From Candidatus Phaeomarinibacter sp. (GTDB taxonomy: Bacteria; Pseudomonadota; Alphaproteobacteria; CGMCC-115125), in the NCBI GenBank assembly GCA_028279995.1, contig JANQMQ010000487.1:1-6677 (forward strand): a DNA stretch of 6,677 nucleotides. Direction: 5' to 3'. Every line of letters starts with the position of its first letter. Position 1 is the stretch's first letter. The notes beneath the pieces were generated by a model. That model was given only the letters and a program-made list of their open reading frames with translations, ran no database searches and had not been told where the DNA came from. This document shows, piece after piece, positions 1 through 6,201 of the stretch. A program made the position numbers and the translations under genes.

Positions 1-172
1 GGGCGCCGCTGCAAATGTTGGAGCAACCGCCCTGGCCGACCTTGCAGCGGAAGTAGAGAACGCGATTTCGAAGGATGAACCCTTTGACCAGATGTCAGAG
101 AAGCTAAGCAACCTCGGTGCGCACACGCTGCGCGAACTGGAAACCCATATCAACACGGCCCCCCTGCGCTAG
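1..172 (+). CDS. Hpt (histidine phosphotransfer) domain, C-terminal fragment
   Basis: This is the last 56 codons of a gene that begins before the window; the reading frame starts at base 2 and ends at TAG 170-172. The fragment opens with GAAANVGA and continues with LADLAAEVENAI and a final helix ending in NTAPLR. This matches the part of an Hpt four-helix bundle just after the phospho-histidine motif (HxLKG followed by a small-residue stretch and a Gly-Ala turn), so the active His should lie only a few residues left of the window edge. The domain would shuttle phosphate from a kinase receiver to a response regulator, and the activator directly downstream is the obvious partner. The sequence cannot show whether this is a free LuxU-like protein or the tail of a hybrid sensor kinase. 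The Hpt call is by pattern, since the catalytic residue is not visible. Confidence 0.75.
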   Translation, partial: GAAANVGATALADLAAEVENAISKDEPFDQMSEKLSNLGAHTLRELETHINTAPLR

Positions 173-183
173 GAGAAACTTCC

Positions 184-1596
184 ATGGAAACGCCGGCAAA
201 GATTCTGCTTGTTGAAGACAGCCCAAGTCTTGTGCGCACCTATGTCGCGCAATTGGAAAAGGGCGGCCACGTTGTCGAAACTGCAGGAACAGTTTCCGAA
301 GCGCAACGAAAACGCGCCGGGAGCACGCCAGACTGTGTGCTCATGGATTTGCAGTTGCCTGACGGGAACGGCCTTGATCTCCTGCGCAGCTGGAATGACC
401 TCGAGATTGACGTACCGGTCATTGTGATCACCGCCAATGGGTCAATGTCCGCAGCGATTGATGCCATGCGGGCGGGTGCAGGTGATTTTCTGGTAAAGCC
501 GTTCGGCGCGGAGCGGCTTCTCACAACCGTAGCAAATACTGTGGACAAGGCGAGGCTGGCCCGTACGGTTGATCGGCTCGCAACAACAAACCCGAAGGCC
601 GGTGTCGGTGAGATGATCGGCTCTTCCAAGGCAATGCAGGCGGTGTACCGCACTATTGAGATGTCGGCAGCCAGCGATGCCTCGGTCTTCATTCAGGGCG
701 AAAGCGGCACCGGCAAGGAACTTGCCGCCCGCGCGCTGCACAAGCTGAGCAATCGGTCCAAAGGTCCCTTTGTCGCTCTCAACTGTGGCGCCATGGCGCG
801 TGACCTTCTGGAGAGCGAATTGTTCGGACACATCAAGGGCGCGTTTACAGGCGCTACGTCCGACCGTGCCGGCGCAGCCGCCACTGCGGACGGCGGCACG
901 CTGTTCCTTGATGAAATCTGTGAGATGGATATCGAACTGCAGACAAAGCTGCTGCGTTTCATTCAGTTGGGCGAGTACCGCCGGGTTGGTGAAGACAAGG
1001 CCCGAGTCGCCGACATTCGCTTTGTCTGCGCAACAAATCAGCATCCGGAGCAAGCAGTCCGTGAAGGGCGGTTCCGGGAGGATCTGTTCTATCGTCTTCA
1101 TGTCTTGCCGGTTTACATGCCGCCTTTGCGCGAGCGTGGCGGTGATATGATTGAGCTTGCGGATGCCCTGCTTGCCAAAGCTGTGGAAACAGAAGGATCG
1201 TCGGTCGAAGGCTTCACAGAAGACGCAAGAGTCGCCATGGCGAGCCATGCCTGGCCAGGCAATGTACGTGAACTCGAGAACACTATTCGTCGTCTTGTGG
1301 TCTTGTGCTCGGGCCCCCAGATAACCTTGGACATGATCCAAGTAGCCATGGGCCAGACCCCTGTCATTCAACAACCAAGCATGACGTCCTCTGTTGCAGG
1401 CGAAGCACAATCCGCCCCCCATAGTGTCGCGCCGCAAAACGACTCACGTCCGCTGTGGGAGATCGAACGTGATGCGATCGAAGGCACAATTTCCCGGTGT
1501 GATGGCAACATCCAGCTCGCCGCCCGCAAACTGGAAATCAGTCCCTCAACCATCTACCGAAAACGGGAGGCATGGGAGCGCAAGGAAGCATCATGA
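184..1596 (+). CDS. LuxO-like sigma-54-dependent response regulator (REC-AAA+-Fis HTH)
   Basis: A 470-residue NtrC-class activator. Phosphorylation of its receiver domain should control an AAA+ ATPase that remodels sigma-54 RNA polymerase at -24/-12 promoters. The receiver (about 6-120) has the acidic pair E11/D12, phospho-acceptor D55, T83 and K105. The central domain (about 143-385) has Walker A GESGTGKE (172-179), the sigma-54 contact loop GAFTGA (219-224), Walker B TLFLDE (239-244), the arginine-finger stretch [13 protein letters not shown] (293-305) and [10 protein letters not shown] (357-366). A Ser/Gln/Ala-rich linker (about 386-422) leads to a Fis-type helix-turn-helix (about 430-464) containing SPSTIYRK. 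From memory, the phrases [29 protein letters not shown] and the HTH follow Vibrio LuxO more closely than NtrC. The ATG start has an AGGAG site at 171-175 with 8 bases of spacing; this site starts on the stop codon of the Hpt gene, which suggests translational coupling. The architecture is certain; orthology to LuxO is inferred, so no symbol is given. Confidence 0.95.
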   Translation: METPAKILLVEDSPSLVRTYVAQLEKGGHVVETAGTVSEAQRKRAGSTPDCVLMDLQLPDGNGLDLLRSWNDLEIDVPVIVITANGSMSAAIDAMRAGAGDFLVKPFGAERLLTTVANTVDKARLARTVDRLATTNPKAGVGEMIGSSKAMQAVYRTIEMSAASDASVFIQGESGTGKELAARALHKLSNRSKGPFVALNCGAMARDLLESELFGHIKGAFTGATSDRAGAAATADGGTLFLDEICEMDIELQTKLLRFIQLGEYRRVGEDKARVADIRFVCATNQHPEQAVREGRFREDLFYRLHVLPVYMPPLRERGGDMIELADALLAKAVETEGSSVEGFTEDARVAMASHAWPGNVRELENTIRRLVVLCSGPQITLDMIQVAMGQTPVIQQPSMTSSVAGEAQSAPHSVAPQNDSRPLWEIERDAIEGTISRCDGNIQLAARKLEISPSTIYRKREAWERKEAS

Positions 1597-1621
1597 GCCG
1601 CAGCAATGGCTGTCGGTCCCC

Positions 1622-1635
1622 ATATCGTTTGATAT
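1622..1635. promoter_or_regulatory. Short dyad ATATC-N4-GATAT, possible activator site
   Basis: This is a perfect 5-base inverted repeat with a GTTT centre. It begins 25 bases after the activator's stop and lies about 90 bases upstream of the start expected from the sigma-54-like promoter at 1693-1708. NtrC-class activators usually bind dyads at such distances, so it could be an enhancer. It does not match the TTGCA-type dyad I recall for Vibrio LuxO, only one copy is visible, and a 5-base AT-rich repeat can arise by chance. It lacks a T-run, so it is not a terminator. Confidence 0.2.
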
Positions 1636-1692
1636 CTGGCACGCTCTTGTAGGCCTGACTCCGGCAGACAACCAAACAAGCCGTGATTTCAG

Positions 1693-1708
1693 TGGCATAT
1701 CGGTGGCA
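1693..1708 (+). promoter_or_regulatory. Candidate sigma-54 (-24/-12) promoter
   Basis: The sequence TGGCATATCGGTGGCA matches 9 of the 12 defined positions of the consensus TGGCACG-N4-TTGCW. The near-invariant GG (1694-1695) and GC (1706-1707) are both present with the required 10 bases between them. The mismatches are the last two bases of the -24 block and the second base of the -12 block. It also looks like a direct repeat of GTGGCAT with an 11-base period, so the match could be a by-product of a repeat. Its position just after a sigma-54 activator gene and upstream of a terminator raises its plausibility. Transcription would start near 1718-1720. Confidence 0.4.
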
Positions 1709-1719
1709 TGGAAGGGGGC

Positions 1720-1800
1720 GCTCCCTCCGCCTGGCTATAAGCTCCCAAATCTCATGTCTTCTTACTTTCAAAACCCCACCGCTTACGCGGGATGGTTTTT
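1720..1800 (+). ncRNA. Candidate small RNA between the activator and efflux genes
   Basis: If the sigma-54-like promoter at 1693-1708 is real, the RNA would begin near G1720 and end at the intrinsic terminator at 1770-1800, giving about 81 nt. The 5' half is rich in C and U: CTCCCTCC at 1721-1728 contains CCUCC, the anti-Shine-Dalgarno core, and GCTCCC follows at 1741-1746. The stretch 1747-1769 is A/U-rich and likely single-stranded before the terminator stem. These are traits of trans-acting small RNAs. No Qrr core is recognisable and no open reading frame here looks coding. Alternatives are a terminated leader of the efflux operon, or just the 3' UTR of the activator mRNA. In a longer transcript, GGA(A)GGG (1710-1716) could pair with CCCTCC (1723-1728) and hide the CCUCC. 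A TATAAG at 1736-1741 could also be a sigma-70 -10 box, but it has no -35 partner. Confidence 0.3.
1770..1800 (+). terminator. Intrinsic terminator
   Basis: A hairpin with inner stem CCGC/GCGG around a TTAC loop (1779-1790) extends through CCA/TGG and AAAA/TTTT, interrupted by two unpaired bases on each side, and ends in five T residues (1796-1800). It lies 174 bases after the activator's stop and 77 bases before the adaptor's start, so it would separate the regulatory unit from the efflux operon or end a small RNA made in the gap. The stem is imperfect and the T-run short, so termination may be partial. On the opposite strand the A-run gives four T residues, so weak bidirectional action is possible. 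Confidence 0.65.
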
Positions 1801-1815
1801 CCGCTATCAATGGCC

Positions 1816-1841
1816 CTTGGAAGCAACTCTTTGATTCCAAG
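1816..1841. promoter_or_regulatory. Inverted repeat CTTGGAA-N12-TTCCAAG, candidate operator
   Basis: This is a perfect 7-base inverted repeat with arm centres 19 bases apart, 37 bases upstream of the adaptor's GTG start and just past the terminator. The position and size suit an operator for a dimeric repressor such as the TetR-family protein encoded downstream of the pump. An overlapping repeat, CTCTT (1827-1831) with AAGAG (1839-1843), offers an alternative hairpin in RNA. I see no convincing -35/-10 pair around it, and no copy of the motif before the tetR-type gene, so the assignment to that regulator is inference. Confidence 0.35.
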
Positions 1842-1865
1842 AGATTTCTGACATTTCCTCAATAC

Positions 1866-1870
1866 GGAGA
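1866..1870 (+). promoter_or_regulatory. Ribosome binding site GGAGA that decides the adaptor start
   Basis: GGAGA ends 7 bases before GTG 1878, which is good spacing, but only 4 bases before TTG 1875. A later in-frame ATG at 1902 has its own GGAGA touching the start codon, which is too close to work. GTG 1878 is therefore the preferred start. Confidence 0.6.
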
Positions 1871-1877
1871 GTAGTTG

Positions 1878-2975
1878 GTGTTTCAAGCAAACAATTGGAG
1901 AATGTGGGACCGCAGCGCCGTCTTGGGCATGGGGGTTGTGATCTGCCTGAGTCTTTCAGCTTGCTCGGAGCCACCTGAAGCAAGTGAAGCGGCACCGGTA
2001 AGACCGGCTAAGCTTTTTGACGTGGCCCAGCGCGACAACACGCGGACGATCAATCTGCCAGCTGTTATAAGTGCCCGGTCCTCAGCCGACCTCACCTTCG
2101 AAGTAAACGGCATTCTTGAATCCTTCCCGGTTGTAGAAGGTCAGGAGGTATCCAGCGGGGACCTGATTGGTCAGCTTGAACAGCGGACTTTCGAGAACCA
2201 GGTGGCCCAGGCGGAAGCGACTTATCGCAACGCATCTTCTCAGTTCAACCGCGCCGCGCAGCTCATCAAGAAAGGCACCATTGCCCAGAAGACCTACGAT
2301 GAGCGCCTCAAGGACCGGGATGTCGCCCGCACCAGTCTGGATGATGCACAAAAGCGGCTTGAAGACAGCACCCTGCGAGCACCCTTTGATGGCGTGATCG
2401 CCACCAAACATGTGGACCAGTTTCAGACTGTGGCGTCCCAGACGGTGATTGTAACCCTTCAGTCCACCGGCGCGGCCGAGGCCGTGGCACAGGTCCCGTC
2501 CACTCTGGTTGCCAATTCCAGCCAAATTGATGTTGCGTTGTCATTTGTGGTTCTCGATGCAGCACCGGATCGGGAAATCCCAGCCACGCTGGTGTCAACA
2601 GCAACCCAGACTGATCCCCGTACACAGACATTTGAAGTCCGATTTGCGTTCGAGCCGCCGGAGGACCTGGTGATCCTGCCGGGCATGACGGGCACGCTGC
2701 GGTCGAAGCTTGTGATCGCAAACACCAATGGTTCAGCGTCCCGTATCACCATTCCCCGTACGGCGGTTCTGGCCGAGGGTGACAGCCTATTCGCATGGAA
2801 AGTCGATACCGAGACAATGCTTGTGAGCCGCACGCCCATCGAGATCAGTCAGGCCGGCCCGGACGTCGGGGCTGAAGTTGTTGTTGTATCCGGTCTTGCC
2901 GCTGGTGATGTCATCGTGGCTGCGGGCGTTTCGTTCTTGACGGAAGGCGCACAGGTACGCGCCTTCGAGCAGTAG
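1878..2975 (+). CDS. RND efflux periplasmic adaptor (membrane fusion protein), lipoprotein
   Basis: A 365-residue adaptor of the AcrA/HlyD class, expected to bridge an inner-membrane RND permease and an outer-membrane channel in the periplasm. The N-terminus has a hydrophobic stretch (about 14-28) ending in the lipobox LSAC, with Cys29 as the predicted lipidated residue. The first lipoyl half lies near 74-101 (VNGILESFPVVEGQEV...GDLIGQLE), followed by an alpha-helical hairpin (about 103-161, rich in Q, A and charged residues), the second lipoyl half (about 167-195, LRAPFDGVI), a beta-barrel (about 203-278, with LPGMTGTL) and a membrane-proximal domain (about 289-363, IPRTAVLAEGD). The length is normal for the family. 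The start is taken as GTG because of its ribosome site; TTG at 1875 would add one residue, and ATG at 1902 would give a more compact signal peptide. The permease gene follows after 50 bases, so the two form an operon. The substrate cannot be told from the sequence. Confidence 0.93.
   Translation: MFQANNWRMWDRSAVLGMGVVICLSLSACSEPPEASEAAPVRPAKLFDVAQRDNTRTINLPAVISARSSADLTFEVNGILESFPVVEGQEVSSGDLIGQLEQRTFENQVAQAEATYRNASSQFNRAAQLIKKGTIAQKTYDERLKDRDVARTSLDDAQKRLEDSTLRAPFDGVIATKHVDQFQTVASQTVIVTLQSTGAAEAVAQVPSTLVANSSQIDVALSFVVLDAAPDREIPATLVSTATQTDPRTQTFEVRFAFEPPEDLVILPGMTGTLRSKLVIANTNGSASRITIPRTAVLAEGDSLFAWKVDTETMLVSRTPIEISQAGPDVGAEVVVVSGLAAGDVIVAAGVSFLTEGAQVRAFEQ
2943..2966 (+). repeat. GC-rich hairpin in the last codons of the adaptor gene
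   Basis: GAAGGCGC (2943-2950) and GCGCCTTC (2959-2966) form a perfect 8-base stem with an 8-base loop, ending 9 bases before the adaptor's stop codon. There is no T-run, so it is not an intrinsic terminator. A stable stem here could set mRNA end points or the ratio of adaptor to permease, or it may simply result from codons that read EGA and RAF. Confidence 0.4.
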
Positions 2976-3025
2976 CCCCTCGCTCAATCACCTCGTCGAG
3001 CAACAGGCAATAGAAAGCCGGTCAC

Positions 3026-6000
3026 ATGCATCCTGCCGAGTTCGCCATCAAGAACCGCCTCATCAGCGGCCTCGTCATCCTCATTGCGCTGTTCGGTGGG
3101 TGGACAGCCTATGAAAACATGCCGAGGTTCGAGGACCCAGAGTTCACGATCCGCGAAGCCGTGGTCGTCACGCAATATCCCGGCGCGACGCCGGAGGAAG
3201 TTGCCAACGAGGTGACGGAACCTCTTGAGAGTGCCATTCAGCAGCTTCAGGAAGTCGAAGAAATCACATCAATCTCCAGTTTCGGCGTGTCGCGCATTAC
3301 CGTCGAAATCAAATATGAGTTTTCTCCGAGCAAGGACGACCTGCAGGCCATCTGGGGCAAGCTGCGCAACAAGGTCGAGGATGCAGTGTCGGAGCTGCCG
3401 CCCGGGGCCCAGACGCCCTTGGTCAACGATGATTTCGGAGATGTATACGGCCTTTACTACTTCATCACCGGGGAAGGCTATTCCGCCAATGAATTGCGTG
3501 ATTACGCAAAAGGACTGAGAACCACCCTCCTGGCGGTAGAAGACGTGGCCAAGGTAACCGTCACCGGTGTTCAGTCAGAAGCCATCTATGTGGAGATTGC
3601 GCGCGACCGTGCGGCGGCTCTCGGGGTGTCTGTTGATCAGGTCTACAACGATCTGGCCAAGCAGAACTCTGTGGTGTCCGCCGGTAACGTACGCATTGGT
3701 GATCTGCGTCTCAATATTCAGCCAACCGGCGATATCGATTCCGTTGAGGCGATAGAGAACGTGATTGTCTCCACCAGTTCGTCCACGGGGACCGGAGCCG
3801 CAAGTGTTGTGTATCTGCGGGACATCGCAACGGTCCGCCGTGAGTTGCAGGATCCGCAGCAACTCATCATCCGACACAATGGCAAACCGGCGCTTGGCAT
3901 CGGCATCTCAAATGTGACCGGCGCCAATGTAGTCAAGATGGGCAACGCCATTGATGAGGCTTTCGCCAAAGAAGAAGGACGGCGCCCGATCGGCATAGAG
4001 ATTCATCAATACTACCATCAGGGTCAGATCGTCGAAGTCGCGGTGCAGGATTTTGTTGTCAATGTGGTCATGGCGCTGGCCATTGTGCTGATCACGCTGC
4101 TGATCTTCATGGGGCTCAAGTCTGCAGTCGTCATCGGCGCAGTTTTGCTGCTGACGATTTCCGCCACGCTCGCCACCATGTATGTTGTCGGCATTCCCAT
4201 GCACCGCATCTCGCTGGGTGCCCTGATCATTGCGCTGGGTATGCTGGTCGACAACGCCATTGTGGTGACGGAAGGCATTCTTGTAGGCGTGCAGAAAGGC
4301 CGCAAGAAGCTGGTGGTGGCCAAGGACATTGTAACCCGCACCTGGTGGCCCTTGCTGGGCGGCACAATCGTCGGGATCATTGCCTTTGCGCCCATCGGTT
4401 TTGCGCCTGGGGCCACAGCTGAGTACACCGGTCACCTGTTCTGGGTGATCCTGATATCGCTTCTCTACAGCTGGGTCTTCGCCATAACGGCGGTGCCACT
4501 GCTGGCCGACCTGTTATTCAAGGAAGACACTGGTGCCGCTAGTGCTGTTGAACAGGAAAGCACCTTCTCTCGCATCTACAAGGGCGCCATGCGTGTTCTC
4601 CTTGCCATGCGCTGGGGCGTCGTTTCGGTTGCTGTCGTGATGTTCCTCGTCGCCGTCTGGGGGTTTCAGTTTACCAAGGCGGGCTTCTTCCCCTCTTCCA
4701 CCACCCCGCAGATCGTTCTGGACTACTGGCTGACGGAAGGCACCGACATCGACCGCACCAATGCGGATATGTTGAAGCTTGAAGAAGCGGTGGCCACACT
4801 TGAGGGTGTCGAAGATGTCGTCACCTATGTAGGCCAGGGTGGCCTGCGGTACATGCTTGTATATCCACCGGAGTCACCCAACAGCGCGTACGGACAGCTG
4901 CTGATAAGGGTGTCGGACTATTCCGTGATTGAAGGTCTGCTGCCGCGCATCCAGTCATATGTTGACGAGAATTTCCCTGATGCGCTGGGCAAGGCTTGGC
5001 GGTTCAAGCTGGGCCCGGGCGGCGGATCGGCCATCCAGGCTGAGTTTTCAGGCCCTGACCCTGCTGAGTTACGCCGGCTTTCCGCGGAAGCCAGAGCAGT
5101 TATGGCGGCCGACGGCAATCTTATCGCCATTCAGGAGAACTGGCGGCAACCTGTGTCGGTTCTGGAACCGGTCTATTCAGACACCAGTGGGCGCCGTATT
5201 GGCATATCCCGTGAGGACTTCGCTGCGGCCTTGAGGTCAAACTATTCCGGACGCTCCATCGGTGTGTATCGGGAGGGCGATGAGCTTGTCCCGATCATTG
5301 CGCGCGCACCGGAAGCAGAACGGACCGGCATCTCGGGTATTGCGGGGCTGCAGATCCCCAGTTCCGTAACAGGCAACACGGTTCCTTTGGTCGAGGTCGT
5401 GGAAGGCATCGACTCCAACTGGCGAAACGCGCAGGTGCGCCGGCTTGACCGGGTCTGGACCATCAAGGCCCAGGCCGACCCCCTGCCTTCGGAACTGGCA
5501 TCCACGGCTCTTGAGCGTATCCGGCCGCATGTTGAGGCAATCGAGCTTCCACCCGGATACACGCTGACCTGGCGCGGCGAATATGGCGACAGTGCAGAGG
5601 CCAATGAAAATCTCGCAACGACCTTGCCGCTTGGCCTTGCAGCCATGGTGCTGACGGTCGTGATCCTGTTCAACGCGATCCGCCAGCCCCTGCTAATCTG
5701 GCTGGTGGTACCATTGTCGATCATCGGGGTTGTGGTCGGCCTTCTTGTCACCAACTCCGCACTGGAGTTCATTGCCATTCTTGGGCTGCTGTCTCTGTCG
5801 GGCCTTCTGATCAAGAACGCCATCGTTCTTGTGGACCAGATGGATCTGGAAATCAGAGAAGGCAAACCGCGCTACGATGCGGTGATAGACAGTGCAGCCA
5901 GCCGTGTGCGTCCGGTCATGATGGGATCGCTGACCACCGTCCTGGGCGTCTTGCCCCTTTTCATGGACGCATTCTTCGCAGCCATGGCTGTGGTGCTCGT

Positions 6001-6094
6001 GTTCGGCCTCACTTTCGCGACTGTCCTGACCCTTGTCGTGGTGCCAGCGCTGTACGTGATTTTCTTTGGCATCACGGAGGATGAGCGCGCCTGA
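3026..6094 (+). CDS. RND family efflux permease (AcrB-like), inner membrane
   Basis: A 1022-residue proton-driven efflux pump of the RND superfamily, close to AcrB in size. The layout is the usual duplicated one: TM1 (about 11-28), a large periplasmic loop (about 30-338) with YPGATPEEVANEVTEPLE at 51-68, TM2-TM6 (about 341-498), TM7 (about 529-547), a second periplasmic loop (about 550-862) and TM8-TM12 (about 865-1014). TM4 carries GMLVDNAIVV, placing D409-N410 where AcrB has D407-D408. In TM10-TM11, K930 (AcrB K940) and R960 (AcrB R971) are kept, while the AcrB T978 position is G967. The two-loop, 12-TM form and lack of CzcA-type metal motifs suggest a drug or hydrophobic-compound pump; I cannot name the substrate. 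ATG 3026 is the only possible start, since an in-frame TAG lies at 3011-3013 with no start codon between. The ribosome site is weak (AGAAAG at 3012-3017). The permease follows its adaptor by 50 bases; no outer-membrane factor is encoded in the window. Confidence 0.95.
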   Translation: MHPAEFAIKNRLISGLVILIALFGGWTAYENMPRFEDPEFTIREAVVVTQYPGATPEEVANEVTEPLESAIQQLQEVEEITSISSFGVSRITVEIKYEFSPSKDDLQAIWGKLRNKVEDAVSELPPGAQTPLVNDDFGDVYGLYYFITGEGYSANELRDYAKGLRTTLLAVEDVAKVTVTGVQSEAIYVEIARDRAAALGVSVDQVYNDLAKQNSVVSAGNVRIGDLRLNIQPTGDIDSVEAIENVIVSTSSSTGTGAASVVYLRDIATVRRELQDPQQLIIRHNGKPALGIGISNVTGANVVKMGNAIDEAFAKEEGRRPIGIEIHQYYHQGQIVEVAVQDFVVNVVMALAIVLITLLIFMGLKSAVVIGAVLLLTISATLATMYVVGIPMHRISLGALIIALGMLVDNAIVVTEGILVGVQKGRKKLVVAKDIVTRTWWPLLGGTIVGIIAFAPIGFAPGATAEYTGHLFWVILISLLYSWVFAITAVPLLADLLFKEDTGAASAVEQESTFSRIYKGAMRVLLAMRWGVVSVAVVMFLVAVWGFQFTKAGFFPSSTTPQIVLDYWLTEGTDIDRTNADMLKLEEAVATLEGVEDVVTYVGQGGLRYMLVYPPESPNSAYGQLLIRVSDYSVIEGLLPRIQSYVDENFPDALGKAWRFKLGPGGGSAIQAEFSGPDPAELRRLSAEARAVMAADGNLIAIQENWRQPVSVLEPVYSDTSGRRIGISREDFAAALRSNYSGRSIGVYREGDELVPIIARAPEAERTGISGIAGLQIPSSVTGNTVPLVEVVEGIDSNWRNAQVRRLDRVWTIKAQADPLPSELASTALERIRPHVEAIELPPGYTLTWRGEYGDSAEANENLATTLPLGLAAMVLTVVILFNAIRQPLLIWLVVPLSIIGVVVGLLVTNSALEFIAILGLLSLSGLLIKNAIVLVDQMDLEIREGKPRYDAVIDSAASRVRPVMMGSLTTVLGVLPLFMDAFFAAMAVVLVFGLTFATVLTLVVVPALYVIFFGITEDERA

Positions 6095-6131
6095 GAATGC
6101 ACTCAGCTTCTGGATCGCGGCATCGTGTTTA

Positions 6132-6160
6132 TTGACGTCCGGTATGCCAATTCATAGGTT
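6132..6160 (+). promoter_or_regulatory. Candidate sigma-70 promoter for the TetR-family gene
   Basis: TTGACG (6132-6137) matches five of six -35 bases and is followed, after exactly 17 bases, by TAGGTT (6155-6160), which keeps the important first, second and last bases of the -10 box. Transcription would start near 6167, leaving a leader of about 35 nt. The 107-base gap between the permease and the regulator otherwise holds only a small 5-base hairpin over the permease stop (6091-6106, CTGAG/CTCAG) with no T-run, so read-through from the pump operon is also possible. Confidence 0.4.
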
Positions 6161-6201
6161 GGCCTGTCGGATCAGAGATAACGCGAGCACAGTGCAGCCC
6201 C

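Noticed and set aside
1637..1650. TGGCACG followed by TTGT, resembling a sigma-54 promoter with a perfect -24 block
   Set aside because: The gap between the GG and the -12 block is one base short and the -12 GC reads GT. Sigma-54 promoters do not tolerate spacing changes, so the better-spaced element at 1693-1708 is preferred.
1736..1741. TATAAG as a sigma-70 -10 box
   Set aside because: No -35-like hexamer lies 16-18 bases upstream (the region is a G-run), and the TG two bases before the box is off register for an extended -10.
1660..1800. Qrr small-RNA homologue
   Set aside because: The conserved Qrr core as I remember it is not visible in the gap, so only an unrelated RNA in the same role is proposed.
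1394..1834. Open frame of 146 codons running from inside the activator gene into the gap
   Set aside because: Most of it overlaps the activator in another frame, its product shows no recognisable domain, and the part in the gap crosses the terminator. It looks like chance.
1800..1865. - strand promoter-like pair in the gap (TTGAGG and TGGAAT, 17 bases apart)
   Set aside because: The -10 match is poor and it would run antisense into the activator with no gene to serve.
3908..4435. Long open frame on the - strand inside the permease gene
   Set aside because: It is the antisense shadow of a high-GC gene; its product is an odd His/Gln/Asp-rich sequence with no domain.
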